Positions 15,532 through 24,950 of a stretch of DNA of 48,917 nucleotides are shown here, one piece after another; the first letter of the stretch is position 1; each line of letters starts with the position of its first letter. The position numbers and the translations under genes are program-made. Source of the stretch: an uncultured Erysipelotrichaceae bacterium (GTDB lineage Bacteria > Bacillota_I > Bacilli_A > RFN20 > CAG-826); NCBI GenBank assembly GCA_902800355.1, contig CADCEE010000006.1:1-48917 (forward strand), written 5' to 3'. A model generated the notes under the pieces. The model saw nothing but the letters and a program-made list of their open reading frames with translations, was not told where the DNA came from and ran no database searches.

Positions 15532-17937
15532 ATGGGCTACGATTATCAAAATATTGAGAAAAAATGGCAGGCAGTATGGGAAGAGAACAAAACCTATACC
15601 TGTAATGTTTATGACTTCTCTAAACCAAAATATTACATTCTAGATATGTTCCCTTATCCTAGTGGACAAGGCTTACATGTTGGTCATCCTGAAGGATATA
15701 CCGCAAGTGACGTCTTAGCGAGAATGAAAAGAATGCAAGGCTTTAACGTCCTTCATCCTATTGGCTGGGATTCTTTTGGCTTACCAGCCGAGCAATATGC
15801 CATGAAAACCAATCAACACCCATCTATTATTACTGAAGTAAATATCAATAACTTTAGAAGGCAAATTAAATCCTTAGGATTTTCTTATGACTGGAGTCGA
15901 GAAATCGCTACAAGCGATCCTAGTTACTATAAATGGACCCAGTGGATCTTTTTAAAACTTTTTGATTCTGATTTAGCCTATATTGATTATCGACCAGTGA
16001 ATTTCTGTCCAACTTTAGGAACAGTTCTTGCTAATGAAGAAGTAATCGATGGAAAAAGTGAAGTTGGTGGCTATCCTGTTATTAGAAAACCAATGAGACA
16101 GTGGTTACTTAAAATCACTAAATATGCAGATCGATTACTAGAAGATTTAAAAGATTTAGATTGGCCTGCTTCTACTTTAGAAATGCAAAAAAACTGGATT
16201 GGAAGAAGTGTAGGCGCTAAAGTTACCTTTAAAATTAAAGGTACAGACAAGTCATTTGATGTCTTTACTACACGTGTAGATACTTTATATGGATGTAGCT
16301 ATTGTGTTTTAGCACCTGAACATCCTTTAGTGAAAGAATTAGTTTCTAAAGAGCAAAAAACTGCAGTAGAAGCTTATCTAAAAGAAGTGGAATCTAAGTC
16401 TGATTTAGAAAGAACGGAATTAAATAAAGATAAAACCGGTGTTTTCCTTGGGGTTTATGCGATTAACCCAGTGAACGGAGTGGAAGTCCCAATTTATATT
16501 GGTGATTATGTTTTAGCAAGTTACGGCACTGGGGCAGTTATGGCGGTTCCAGCACACGATCAAAGAGATTATGAATTTGCAAAAAAATATCATTTACCAA
16601 TCAAACAAGTTTTAGAAGGCGATATCTCTGAAGCTGCTTTTGTTGATGACGCACCTCATATTAATAGTGATATCGCGAATGGCTTAAACATTGAACAAGC
16701 TAAAGAAGTTATTTTAAATAAACTCATTAAAGAAGGAAGTGGAGAAAAACAAGTTAATTATAAATTAAGAGACTGGTTATTCTCTCGCCAACGTTATTGG
16801 GGCGAGCCAATCCCAATCGTTATTAAAGACGATGGAGGATTAGTCCCTCTTAATGATTACGATTTACCTTTAGTGCTTCCTGAAATGAAAGAATATAAAC
16901 CAAGTGGTACTGGGGAATCTCCTCTTGCTAACGCTACAGAATGGTTAAGTGTCACTTTGCCTAGTGGAGAACATGGCTTAAGAGAAACTAACACCATGCC
17001 TCAATGGGCAGGAAGCTGTTGGTATTATATGCGATATATTGATCCACATAATGATAAATGCATCGGGGATAAGAAATTATTAGATCACTGGTTACCAGTA
17101 GATTTATATATTGGTGGAGCAGAGCACGCAGTGCTACATTTACTCTATGCGAGATTCTGGCATAAGTTCCTTTATGATAAAGGAGTAGTGTCATCTAAAG
17201 AACCATTTAAAAAATTATTCCACCAGGGAATGATTTTAGGATCTAATGGAGAAAAGATGTCTAAATCTAGAGGTAATGTCGTTAATCCTGATGATGTTGT
17301 CGCTAATTATGGAGCGGACTCTTTAAGACTTTATGAAATGTTTATGGGTCCTTTAGAAGCATCTTTGCCGTGGTCTGACACTGGTCTAGACGGGGCTAAA
17401 AGATATTTAGATAGAGTCTATCGTTTATTTACCGAAAAAGAAAATACCAGTAAATTCACTTTAGTGAATGATGGAAAATTAGATTACATCTATAATTTCT
17501 CTATCAAAAAGATTAGTGAAGATTTTGAAGCCCTTAGATTTAACACCGCCATTAGTCAAATGATGGTGTTTACTAATGAATTATATAAAGCTGATAAGAT
17601 TTATATTCCTTATTTGGAAGGTTTCTTAAAGACTTTAGCATGTATTGCTCCTCATTTAGGAGAAGAGTTATGGCAACTATTAGGCCATAAAGACTTAATT
17701 GATTTTGAACCTTGGCCAACCTTTGATGAATCTAAAATAGTTTTATCTAATGTTCAAGTTGCGGTTTCCGTTAACGGCAAATTAAGAGCAACGATGGATA
17801 TAGCTAAAGACTTAGATGATGAAGAAGCTAAAAAGTTAGCGTTTGAACTTGAGGCTGTAAAACGTCATATCGAAGGAAAAGAAATCAAAAAAGTGATTGT
17901 TGTTAAAAACAAAATTATTAATATTGTCGCAATTTAA
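15532..17937 (+). CDS. leuS: leucyl-tRNA synthetase
   Basis: Charges tRNA-Leu. The 801-residue class I synthetase has the HIGH-type sequence HVGHPEGY near 46-53, an editing (CP1) domain with TTRVDTLYG near 247-255 and [16 protein letters not shown] near 331-346, the KMSKS loop near 572-576 and a C-terminal anticodon-binding region. GAGG lies 7 nt before the ATG. The 25-nt gap from glgA leaves no room for a T-box leader, so expression probably follows the upstream operon. Confidence 0.97.
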   Translation: MGYDYQNIEKKWQAVWEENKTYTCNVYDFSKPKYYILDMFPYPSGQGLHVGHPEGYTASDVLARMKRMQGFNVLHPIGWDSFGLPAEQYAMKTNQHPSIITEVNINNFRRQIKSLGFSYDWSREIATSDPSYYKWTQWIFLKLFDSDLAYIDYRPVNFCPTLGTVLANEEVIDGKSEVGGYPVIRKPMRQWLLKITKYADRLLEDLKDLDWPASTLEMQKNWIGRSVGAKVTFKIKGTDKSFDVFTTRVDTLYGCSYCVLAPEHPLVKELVSKEQKTAVEAYLKEVESKSDLERTELNKDKTGVFLGVYAINPVNGVEVPIYIGDYVLASYGTGAVMAVPAHDQRDYEFAKKYHLPIKQVLEGDISEAAFVDDAPHINSDIANGLNIEQAKEVILNKLIKEGSGEKQVNYKLRDWLFSRQRYWGEPIPIVIKDDGGLVPLNDYDLPLVLPEMKEYKPSGTGESPLANATEWLSVTLPSGEHGLRETNTMPQWAGSCWYYMRYIDPHNDKCIGDKKLLDHWLPVDLYIGGAEHAVLHLLYARFWHKFLYDKGVVSSKEPFKKLFHQGMILGSNGEKMSKSRGNVVNPDDVVANYGADSLRLYEMFMGPLEASLPWSDTGLDGAKRYLDRVYRLFTEKENTSKFTLVNDGKLDYIYNFSIKKISEDFEALRFNTAISQMMVFTNELYKADKIYIPYLEGFLKTLACIAPHLGEELWQLLGHKDLIDFEPWPTFDESKIVLSNVQVAVSVNGKLRATMDIAKDLDDEEAKKLAFELEAVKRHIEGKEIKKVIVVKNKIINIVAI

Positions 17938-17938
17938 A

Positions 17939-18679
17939 ATGAAACTATTAATTGATATTGGAAATACCGCTACTAAGTTTGGCTATTTAGATGATGAATT
18001 TTATTATCTAGATAGATGTTTTAATAGCGAACTTAACAAAGATAAATTAGATGCTTTATTATCAAAAGATAATATTGAAGATATTTATGTTAGTAGTGTT
18101 GCTCCTAAAGTCACAGATTTATTAAGCAAATATTTTGTTTCAAAATATAATTTAAACATCAAAGAAGTTAGTGTTGTTGATTTTGATAATTTAAAAATTG
18201 AAATCGATAATAAAAATGAACTTGGTTTAGATTTATATTGTGATTTACTAGGAGCAGTTAATAAATATCATTCCCCAATGTTAATTGTGGATATGGGAAC
18301 CGCTACTAAAATTTTATTAGTGACAAAAGATAATATCTTTAGTAGCTGCGTTATTCTCCCAGGAATGGGAATCAGTAAACGTATCTTAAACGAGGCGACT
18401 GAACTTCTTCCAAATACTGATTTAGATGAAGTGAAGAAGTTATCTGAATCTAGAAACACAATCGATGTTATTAATAGCAGTGTATATTACGGACATGTCG
18501 AAATGATTAACGGATTATTAGAAAGATACGAAAAAGAAATTGGATATAAGTGCTTACATATCTTTACCGGCGGTAACGCCATCAAGATTCTAAAAGATAT
18601 CAAAGCCCCATATATTTATGATGAGAATCTCTGCTTAGAGGGAATCTCTATTTACGTCAAAAAGAGGAAAGAATTATGA
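17939..18679 (+). CDS. coaX: type III pantothenate kinase
   Basis: First step of CoA synthesis. The 246-residue ASKHA-fold protein begins MKLLIDIGNTATKFG and has VDMGTATK near 115-122, LPGMGIS near 139-145 and FTGG near 208-211. The usual GxDR motif reads GLDL, so the arginine is replaced; catalytic consequences are unknown. Start chosen one base after the leuS stop because the family N-terminus begins there; no Shine-Dalgarno is seen. It ends in TGA, overlapping the pepV ATG (ATGA). The last CoA step, coaE, lies at 35.7-36.3 kb. Confidence 0.9.
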   Translation: MKLLIDIGNTATKFGYLDDEFYYLDRCFNSELNKDKLDALLSKDNIEDIYVSSVAPKVTDLLSKYFVSKYNLNIKEVSVVDFDNLKIEIDNKNELGLDLYCDLLGAVNKYHSPMLIVDMGTATKILLVTKDNIFSSCVILPGMGISKRILNEATELLPNTDLDEVKKLSESRNTIDVINSSVYYGHVEMINGLLERYEKEIGYKCLHIFTGGNAIKILKDIKAPYIYDENLCLEGISIYVKKRKEL

Positions 18680-20052
18680 AAAAAACATCGTACGATAAGC
18701 TCACAGCAAAATATCAAAAATCATTACTAAAATCATTAGAAGAATTCGTCGCTATTGATTCTAGTTATGATCCAGTTACTGTTAATGAGACTAACCCATT
18801 TGGAGCTGGTGTTTCTGATGCGTTAAATTACGTCACTAACCTGGCAAAAAAAGACGGTTTTGAAGTCACAAATTATGACAATAAAGTCGTAGAAATTATC
18901 TATGGAAGAGGAAATAAGAATTTAACCATCATGGCTCATGCAGATGTTGTTCCAGCTGGAGATGGATGGGATGAACCTCCATTTAAGATGGTAGAGAAAA
19001 AAGGTGTCCTTTATGGAAGAGGCGTCTCTGATGATAAAGGGCCATTATTAGCGACATATTATGCTTTAAAAGCCTTAAGAGATGAAGGTTTACTTGGGGG
19101 ATATGAGATCAGATTTTTAGTTGGAGGAAATGAAGAAAGTGGTTCTTTATGTATGCATCACTATTTTGATGTTCTTAAAAAGAAGCAACCTACTTTAGGA
19201 TTCTCTCCTGATAGTGACTTCCCTTTAATTTACGCTGAGAAAGGTATTATTAATTTTTCTGTTAAAGCGAAAGTAGAAATTCCTGGATTAATCTCTATTA
19301 AAGGTGGCACCGCTAGTAATGCTGTTATTGATAGATGTGAACTTAAACATGATATTGATTTAAATTTCTTAAAATACATTATGGAACATTATCATCGAAC
19401 CGAAGCGGCAATCGTTACTAAAGATGATGTGACCACGGTGACATTTATTGGTAAGGCTGCTCATGGCTCAACTCCAGAAAAGGGAGTTAATGCTGGCATG
19501 ATGGCCCTTAAATCTATCGCTGAATTTTCTAAAAATGAAACCTTAGAAAGATTAGTGAAAATGTATGAACCATTAGATGGGAAAGGTTATGGCTGCTTTG
19601 CTTCTAATAAAGAAATGGGTACTAACTCATCTAATGTTGGCTTAATTTCTTATAAAGACGGAGTTTTAGAATTAACTGTAAACTTCCGTTATATCAATAG
19701 TTGTGATTATAAAGAATTAGTGGCCGCTATTAAAGAAGCTAATAAAGGCTTTGAAGTGAATTTCGAAGGTACTAGCCCATTATTATTTTTCCCACAAGAT
19801 AGTGTACTTATTAAGACCTTGTTAAAGGCTTATCAAGATGAGACTGGAGATTTACGCAGTAAACCACTTGCTATTGGTGGGGGAACATACGCAAAATGCG
19901 CGGATAATGTAGTAGCCTTTGGTATGCAATTCCCTGGATTTGATAGTTTAATGCATTCTCCAGGAGAAATGACTAAAAAAGATGATTTATTTAAAGCCAT
20001 GAGTATTTATGCTCGAGCAATATATGAACTCGGAGAAATTTTAAAGAAATAA
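18676..20052 (+). CDS. pepV: M20 dipeptidase PepV
   Basis: Zinc dipeptidase of the M20 family that cleaves a broad range of dipeptides in the cytosol. The 458-residue protein has the PepV layout: MAHADVVPAGDGWDEPPF near 86-103 (metal His and lid), GRGVSDDKG near 115-123 (bridging Asp), GGNEESGS near 149-156 (catalytic Glu), DSDFPLIYAEKG near 176-187, and the C-terminal GGGTYAKC and HSPGE with the last metal His. GAGG lies upstream of the ATG, which overlaps the coaX stop. Confidence 0.93.
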   Translation: MKKTSYDKLTAKYQKSLLKSLEEFVAIDSSYDPVTVNETNPFGAGVSDALNYVTNLAKKDGFEVTNYDNKVVEIIYGRGNKNLTIMAHADVVPAGDGWDEPPFKMVEKKGVLYGRGVSDDKGPLLATYYALKALRDEGLLGGYEIRFLVGGNEESGSLCMHHYFDVLKKKQPTLGFSPDSDFPLIYAEKGIINFSVKAKVEIPGLISIKGGTASNAVIDRCELKHDIDLNFLKYIMEHYHRTEAAIVTKDDVTTVTFIGKAAHGSTPEKGVNAGMMALKSIAEFSKNETLERLVKMYEPLDGKGYGCFASNKEMGTNSSNVGLISYKDGVLELTVNFRYINSCDYKELVAAIKEANKGFEVNFEGTSPLLFFPQDSVLIKTLLKAYQDETGDLRSKPLAIGGGTYAKCADNVVAFGMQFPGFDSLMHSPGEMTKKDDLFKAMSIYARAIYELGEILKK

Positions 20053-20658
20053 ATGCGCACAAAATTTAAAGCTTGGACCAAACCATATATCGAAGAACAT
20101 TTAGAATATTCTTTAACTGATGAAGAAATTTCTTCATTAGATGATTTATATTTAGAAATCGGTAGTGGTAAAGGTGACTTTATTATTCAAATGTCAGAGA
20201 AATATCCTGATAGATTATTTTTAAGTATTGAAAAAAATGTGACATGTGCTGGGATAACGTTAAAAAAGATTGTCGAAAAAGAACTTAAGAATGTGAAATT
20301 CCTTTTTAAAGATGGAGCAGAAGTAATTCGCTTAATTAAAGACCATTCAGTAAATAAGATTTATCTTAATTTCTCTGATCCTTGGCCAAAGAAGAGACAC
20401 TCTAAAAGAAGATTAACTAGCGATTCCTTTTTAGAAGAATATAAGCGTATCTTAAAACCTACAGGCAATTTAGTTTTTAAAACAGATGATATTGATTTAT
20501 TTAATTATTCAATTGAAATGTTCAATGAAGCTGGTTTTAAAGTTATTAATTCAACTTTTGATTATGATGGTAGTGACGTAGATGACGCTATTACTGAATA
20601 TCAAATTAAGGCTGTTAATAAAGGAATAACCATTAAAAGAGTGATATTAGGATTATGA
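20053..20658 (+). CDS. trmB: tRNA (guanine-N7-)-methyltransferase TrmB
   Basis: Forms m7G46 in tRNA. The 201-residue Rossmann methyltransferase has the SAM loop LEIGSGKGDF near 35-44 and the signature SDPWPKKRHSKRRL near 112-125, with a family C-terminus near TEYQIKA. It starts immediately after the pepV stop and ends TGA, which overlaps the next ATG. TrmB and a YtpR-family gene are neighbours in many Firmicutes, as here. Confidence 0.96.
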   Translation: MRTKFKAWTKPYIEEHLEYSLTDEEISSLDDLYLEIGSGKGDFIIQMSEKYPDRLFLSIEKNVTCAGITLKKIVEKELKNVKFLFKDGAEVIRLIKDHSVNKIYLNFSDPWPKKRHSKRRLTSDSFLEEYKRILKPTGNLVFKTDDIDLFNYSIEMFNEAGFKVINSTFDYDGSDVDDAITEYQIKAVNKGITIKRVILGL

Positions 20659-21134
20659 TTAACAATTATGGTATATATAACAACCACGAATTAGATAACA
20701 CCCTTTTAATTCTTTTTAGCGAATTAAAGCCTACTAGAAGTGTGGAATTAGGAGAAGTTGATATTTTATATCATGAAGATGAAAGAGTCGGCTACAAAAT
20801 TAAAAACTTTATTAAATATGCGAAGATCAAATATAGTGGAATTATTTATCTTCCTGCTAATCCATTAATTGATGTGATTAATACAGTCTTAGAACGTTTT
20901 GATTTAGAAAAGTTAGATTATAAACATGGTTCAGGCTATATCACTAAAAAATGTGAAGATAAAATGATGGTGTTTTGTGAGTCAGGAACATTTATGAGAG
21001 ATTATCAAATCTCTAAAGGTCAATATTGTTCCTATTACGATTTATATATTAAAGATGAAAACGATAAAAGATTATTTGAAATAGATGAAAACATTAAAGA
21101 GAATATGGATTTCTTTCTCTCGGAGGTCAAATAA
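20655..21134 (+). CDS. YtpR-like (DUF4479) protein, possibly truncated
   Basis: A 159-residue protein whose N-terminus resembles DUF4479 of YtpR: an early FSEL strand and the VGYKIKNFIKYA region near 48-59. YtpR adds a C-terminal tRNA-binding OB domain beginning VxGxV; here YKHGSGYITKKCEDKMMVF near 93-111 could be a shortened remnant. The gene overlaps trmB (ATGA), a known ytpR neighbour. The assignment rests on synteny plus weak pattern similarity. Confidence 0.55.
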   Translation: MINNYGIYNNHELDNTLLILFSELKPTRSVELGEVDILYHEDERVGYKIKNFIKYAKIKYSGIIYLPANPLIDVINTVLERFDLEKLDYKHGSGYITKKCEDKMMVFCESGTFMRDYQISKGQYCSYYDLYIKDENDKRLFEIDENIKENMDFFLSEVK

Positions 21135-22232
21135 ATGTTAGAAGTAGAATTAAAAAAACAAGGCAAGATTTCTCGTCTTACGAATAAAACCTTTAAATTT
21201 GAAAAGGAATTAGGAGAAGGTTTTTACGCGGCTAATTACTTTTTAAAAAGTAATCGTATTGTTAAAGAAAACGCTCCAGGACATAACGTCACTATGCAGT
21301 GGTTTCAAAGAAGAGATGACTCAATGCTGTGCGGCATTGATGAAGCAATCGCTATTTTACATACCTTTGCCATTCATCCAGAAGAGTTAGAAATTGAAGC
21401 TCTTGATGATGGAGATATCATTAATAATATGGAACCGGTTTTAAAAGTAACTGGCAAATATGAAAACTTTGGTTTTTTAGAAAGTGTTATTGATGGCATT
21501 TTAGCTAGAAGAAGTAGTGTTGCTACTAACGTAAGAGAAGTGCTTAGAGTTGCGGGAGATACTCCAGTATTTTCTATGGCGGATCGACAAGATGACTATC
21601 ACACTCAAGTAGGTGATGGCTATGCTACTTATGTAGCAGGTATATCTAGAGTCTCTACTGACGCTCAAGGAGCGTGGTGGGGTGGAAAAGGCATGGGAAC
21701 CATGCCACATGCTTTAATTCAAGTATGTGGTGGAGATGTCGTAAAAGCCGCTCAAATCTATCATAAAACCTATCCAAACGAAAAAGTGACTGCTTTAATT
21801 GATTACAATAATAATGTAGTTAAAGATTCTTTAATTTTAGCGCGCGCATTAAAAGAAGATTTAAATGGAGTAAGAATTGATACTTCCAAGTCTTTAATTG
21901 ACCATTATTTTGATGATAAAGATACATCTGGATTTGACCCTCACGGTGTTTGTAAGGAATTAGTGTTCGCTCTTAGAAAAGCGCTAGATAAAGAAGGATT
22001 TAACTATGTTAAAATCATCGTTTCTTCTTCTTTTGGACCAGAAAAAATTAAAGAGTGGAAAACTCTTGGCGTTCCAGTTGATTTATATGGAGTTGGTACC
22101 TACTTTGTAAACAATATGACATGTGGCTTTACTGGAGATCTTGTGATGCTTGACGGTAAGCCTCAGGCTAAAGAAGGTAGAGCTAATTATCCATCAAGCA
22201 GATTACAAAAGGTTAAATATCCTATATACTAA
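21135..22232 (+). CDS. pncB: nicotinate phosphoribosyltransferase
   Basis: Converts nicotinate and PRPP to nicotinate mononucleotide in NAD salvage. The 365-residue protein belongs to the shorter NAPRTase group: MQWFQRRDD near 54-62, a central domain with ARRSSVATNVREV near 124-136, SMADRQDDYHTQVGDGYA near 152-169, then KVTALIDYNN near 224-233 and the phosphate-binding C-terminus GVGTYF near 324. GGAGG lies before the ATG and the gene follows the YtpR-like stop directly. Confidence 0.9.
   Translation: MLEVELKKQGKISRLTNKTFKFEKELGEGFYAANYFLKSNRIVKENAPGHNVTMQWFQRRDDSMLCGIDEAIAILHTFAIHPEELEIEALDDGDIINNMEPVLKVTGKYENFGFLESVIDGILARRSSVATNVREVLRVAGDTPVFSMADRQDDYHTQVGDGYATYVAGISRVSTDAQGAWWGGKGMGTMPHALIQVCGGDVVKAAQIYHKTYPNEKVTALIDYNNNVVKDSLILARALKEDLNGVRIDTSKSLIDHYFDDKDTSGFDPHGVCKELVFALRKALDKEGFNYVKIIVSSSFGPEKIKEWKTLGVPVDLYGVGTYFVNNMTCGFTGDLVMLDGKPQAKEGRANYPSSRLQKVKYPIY
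22203..22230 (+). promoter_or_regulatory. possible promoter of the lipoprotein gene
   Basis: TTACAA at 22203-22208, 16 bp, TATACT at 22225-22230, inside the 3' end of the phosphoribosyltransferase gene. It would give a leader of about 20 nt containing the GGGGG Shine-Dalgarno. Confidence 0.35.
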
Positions 22233-22258
22233 AATTATTAATAAGGGGGAATTAATAA

Positions 22259-22840
22259 ATGAAATGGGGGAAATTAATTTTTAGTACAGCATTTTTGGGT
22301 GTTTCGCTTGCTAGTTGTGGTTCTAAAACCACTGGTCATAATCCGTTTGATCCTAAATACGAAATATCTTATGAGGCTGCTTTTTCTTTATGCGAGCAGT
22401 GGAAGACGAGCGTAGATAGAAGCGTTGAATATCTCGCCCATGTCACTGTTAATAACGTCGAGCCAAATAGACAATTCCGATATAAAGCTGACTATAGAGG
22501 CTTTATTGAAAACGAGTTTAGCTATGTAGAGGGTTCTATAGATACAAAATATAGTTCTATTAGCGATACAGATGACTATTTTAGAATGTATATGGAACTA
22601 TCAGATGGTTTTATTCATATTGAAAAGAGTGCAGAAGACTATAACAATGAATATCACTACTATCTTAAAGATAATATGATTTCAGTTTATGCTTATGGCG
22701 AACAGGACGGTTACGGTGGTTATTATGCACTTACTTTCAATAACCAAGGCTTAGTATCCTTCCTAGAATGGTATGAATTTGAAGGTGACTTGTCTGGAAA
22801 AGAGACTAGAACAGTAACTTTTGAAAGTATTGAAAAATAA
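22259..22840 (+). CDS. predicted lipoprotein, function unknown
   Basis: A 193-residue protein with a signal peptide (K2, K5, hydrophobic run 6-17) and lipobox LASC, giving Cys20 as the lipidation site. The mature part is polar and rich in Tyr, Asp and strand-like segments (FRYKADYRGFIENEF, YYALTFNNQGLVSFLEWYEF), suggesting a beta-rich LolA/LppX-like or outer-surface domain, but I cannot name a family. The short spacing from the upstream gene and GGGGG ribosome site support expression. It ends inside a shared terminator stem with tyrS. Confidence 0.8.
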   Translation: MKWGKLIFSTAFLGVSLASCGSKTTGHNPFDPKYEISYEAAFSLCEQWKTSVDRSVEYLAHVTVNNVEPNRQFRYKADYRGFIENEFSYVEGSIDTKYSSISDTDDYFRMYMELSDGFIHIEKSAEDYNNEYHYYLKDNMISVYAYGEQDGYGGYYALTFNNQGLVSFLEWYEFEGDLSGKETRTVTFESIEK

Positions 22841-22866
22841 AGACCCTTAAGGGTCTTATTTTTTTA
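22838..22866. terminator. bidirectional terminator between lipoprotein gene and tyrS
   Basis: An 18-bp palindrome at 22840-22857 (arms AAGACCC/GGGTCTT around TTAA) followed by a T run on the plus strand and a T-rich stretch on the minus strand. The stop codons of both convergent genes lie within or touch the stem. Confidence 0.88.
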
Positions 22867-24052
22867 TCACTTTAAGGAAGATTTTCTTTCCTTTTTTGAT
22901 TTTGATTGATTCAGGAACTTTTATCATCTCATTTGGATTAGTTTTCTTTTCTCCATCTATTGAGATACCACCTTGCTCTACTAATCTACGAGCTTCACTT
23001 TTACTAGTAGCGAGTTCTGCTTTCACTAATAAGTCGAGTAGATTAACTTCATCTTCTAACTCTAATTCAATACTTGGCATAGTGGAATCATCACCCACTC
23101 CAGCGAATAAGTTTTTCGCGGCTTGAAGGGACTTATTGGCCTCTTCTTCTCCATGCACTAATTTAGTGAGTTCATAGGCAAGAATTTCCTTTTTCTCGTT
23201 AATACGAGAATCATCCCATTTTTCCATCTCATTAATTTTGTCTAAAGGTACAAATGTTAAGAGTTTGAAACATTTCATAACATCAGCATCTTCAACATTT
23301 CTCCAATATTGGAAGAATTCGAATGGAGTGGTTTTATTTGGATCAAGCCAGACAGCACCTGATGCGGTTTTACCCATCTTCTTACCTTCGCTATTAAGTA
23401 GAAGAGTGATGGTCATCGCATAAGCGTCTTTTCCGGTTTTCTTTCTGATTAATTCGGTACCTGCAAGCATATTGGACCATTGGTCATCTCCGCCAAACTG
23501 CATATTGCAGCCATAATGTTCATGTAAGTAGTAGAAGTCATAAGCTTGCATAATCATGTAGTTAAATTCTAAGAATGATAATCCTCTTTCCATTCTTTGC
23601 TTATAGCATTCCGCTCTTAACATATTATTAACAGAGAAGTGTGGACCAACATCTCTAAGGAGTTCAACATAGTTGAGTTTAAGTAACCAGTCAGCGTTAT
23701 TAACGACTAATGCACGGTTGAAGTCAATGAATCTACTCATTTGTTTTTTGAAACATTCAACATTATGGTCGATAGTTTCTTTAGACATCATTTGTCTTAA
23801 ATCACTTCTGCCAGATGGATCACCAACGTGACCAGTTCCTCCACCTACTAATACGATTGGGGTATTTCCAGCTTCTTGGAGTCTTTTCATTAAGCAAAGG
23901 GCCATGAAGTGTCCGACATGTAAAGAATCAGCGGTTGGATCAAATCCAATATAAAATTTCGCTTCTCCTTTATTAAGAAGTTCTCTAATCTCTTTTTCGT
24001 CTGTTACTTGTGCGATTAATCCACGTGCTTGTAGCTCTTCATATATGCCCAT
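22856..24052 (-). CDS. tyrS: tyrosyl-tRNA synthetase
   Basis: Charges tRNA-Tyr. The 398-residue class I enzyme has IGFDPTADSLHVGH near 34-47 (HIGH-type), VGGGTGHVGDPSG near 67-79, YDFYYLHEHYGCNMQFGGDDQWSN near 169-192, the KMGKT loop near 223-227 and a C-terminal S4-type RNA-binding domain with SEARRLVEQGGI. GGAG precedes the ATG. The predicted leader is only about 20 nt, so there is no T-box. Neighbouring rpsD matches B. subtilis order. Confidence 0.97.
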   Translation of the reverse strand: MGIYEELQARGLIAQVTDEKEIRELLNKGEAKFYIGFDPTADSLHVGHFMALCLMKRLQEAGNTPIVLVGGGTGHVGDPSGRSDLRQMMSKETIDHNVECFKKQMSRFIDFNRALVVNNADWLLKLNYVELLRDVGPHFSVNNMLRAECYKQRMERGLSFLEFNYMIMQAYDFYYLHEHYGCNMQFGGDDQWSNMLAGTELIRKKTGKDAYAMTITLLLNSEGKKMGKTASGAVWLDPNKTTPFEFFQYWRNVEDADVMKCFKLLTFVPLDKINEMEKWDDSRINEKKEILAYELTKLVHGEEEANKSLQAAKNLFAGVGDDSTMPSIELELEDEVNLLDLLVKAELATSKSEARRLVEQGGISIDGEKKTNPNEMIKVPESIKIKKGKKIFLKVIKK

Positions 24053-24065
24053 AATTATGCTCCAA

Positions 24066-24084
24066 TCTACTTAGTAGAATTATA
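24066..24084 (-). promoter_or_regulatory. tyrS extended -10 promoter with palindrome at the start site
   Basis: Minus-strand TATAAT (plus 24079-24084) preceded by TGT gives an extended -10; the nearest -35-like box, TTGTAC, is 19 bp away. A 13-bp palindrome TCTACT-T-AGTAGA at 24066-24078 abuts the -10 and covers the predicted start. Confidence 0.6.
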
Positions 24085-24105
24085 ACATAATATTTTGTGA
24101 TATGT

Positions 24106-24140
24106 ACAAAAAAAGACTCGCCTTGAGACGAGTCTTTATA
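24106..24140 (-). terminator. Rho-independent terminator after rpsD
   Basis: Stem AAAGACTCG/CGAGTCTTT at 24112-24137 with an 8-nt loop; read on the minus strand it is followed by seven Ts. Confidence 0.88.
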
Positions 24141-24155
24141 AGTAAGTTTTTTAGA

Positions 24156-24761
24156 TTAGAGCTTACGGTTGTAGTATTCAACGATTTGTGATTCGGTGAT
24201 TTGTTGAGTTAATTCGCTTCTTTCTGGTTCACGAATGTATTTACCAGAGAGTTTTTCTTCATCAACTTCCACCCAGCCAACTTTAGTTGCGATAGAAGCA
24301 AGTGATTCTTTAACTACTTTCATGTCTTTGGCGTTTTCTCTAATAGCGATAACGTCATTTAAGGAACATAAATAGCTTGGGACATCAACTTTCATGCCGT
24401 TCACTTCAATGTGGCCATGATTCACGAGTTGTCTAGCGCCTCTTCTAGTACGGGCGAATCCCATACGATAGACGAGGTTGTCTAATCTAGATTCTAAGAG
24501 TTTCATGAAGGCAAAACCGGTAACTTCTTTGCTCTTAAGAGCGAGCATGAATAATCTACGGAATTGTCTTTCATTAACACCATACATCTGTCTTAACTTT
24601 TGTTTTTCGACTAATTGTTTACCGTATTCAGATGGTTTCTTCTTTCTTGAAGCACCGTGTTGTCCAGGACCATAAGGTCTTTTTTGGAGTTCTTTACCAG
24701 TTTCAAGAGTGGAGAATCCTAATCTTCTACTTTGTTTCCAGTCTGATCCAGTGTATCTCAT
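24156..24761 (-). CDS. rpsD: 30S ribosomal protein S4
   Basis: Primary 16S rRNA-binding protein and translational regulator. The 201-residue protein starts MRYTGSDWKQSRRLGFS, has RPYGPGQHG near 28-36, and an S4 RNA-binding domain near 91-150 (RLDNLVYRMGFARTRRGARQLVNHGHI). It lacks the N-terminal zinc cysteines, the common C-minus form. GGAAGG precedes the ATG. A long structured leader lies upstream. Confidence 0.97.
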   Translation of the reverse strand: MRYTGSDWKQSRRLGFSTLETGKELQKRPYGPGQHGASRKKKPSEYGKQLVEKQKLRQMYGVNERQFRRLFMLALKSKEVTGFAFMKLLESRLDNLVYRMGFARTRRGARQLVNHGHIEVNGMKVDVPSYLCSLNDVIAIRENAKDMKVVKESLASIATKVGWVEVDEEKLSGKYIREPERSELTQQITESQIVEYYNRKL

Positions 24762-24779
24762 GTGACTTCCTTCCTTTCT

Positions 24780-24916
24780 TTATTATTTGCAAATAAATTG
24801 AGGCATTAATTCCTTGCTCCGGGTGTTTGAACTGGCATTTCACCGCATAGCTTTGGTTACTTTGTTTGAATATCAAACATCAGTCGAGCAGTATTAATGT
24901 GCTGCATTACATGCAG
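24780..24916 (-). promoter_or_regulatory. structured rpsD leader RNA, probable S4 autoregulatory site
   Basis: The leader read on the minus strand folds convincingly: CATTAAT (plus 24893-24899) pairs with ATTAATG (24804-24810), and TGCTC (24886-24890) with GAGCA (24815-24819), giving a two-part closing stem. Inside is a hairpin GTTTGA/TCAAAC around TAT and a GGTG/CACC pairing. A 5' hairpin CTGCAT-GTA-ATGCAG lies at 24902-24916. Repression of rpsD by S4 binding its leader is known in B. subtilis; equivalence is inferred from position and structure. Confidence 0.65.
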
Positions 24917-24921
24917 TGATT

Positions 24922-24950
24922 ATCATATAGGATTTGTCTAAAGTTATCAA
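24922..24950 (-). promoter_or_regulatory. rpsD promoter
   Basis: Minus-strand TTGATA (plus 24945-24950), 17-bp spacer, TATGAT (plus 24922-24927). The predicted start near 24915 gives a leader of about 150 nt. Confidence 0.85.
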
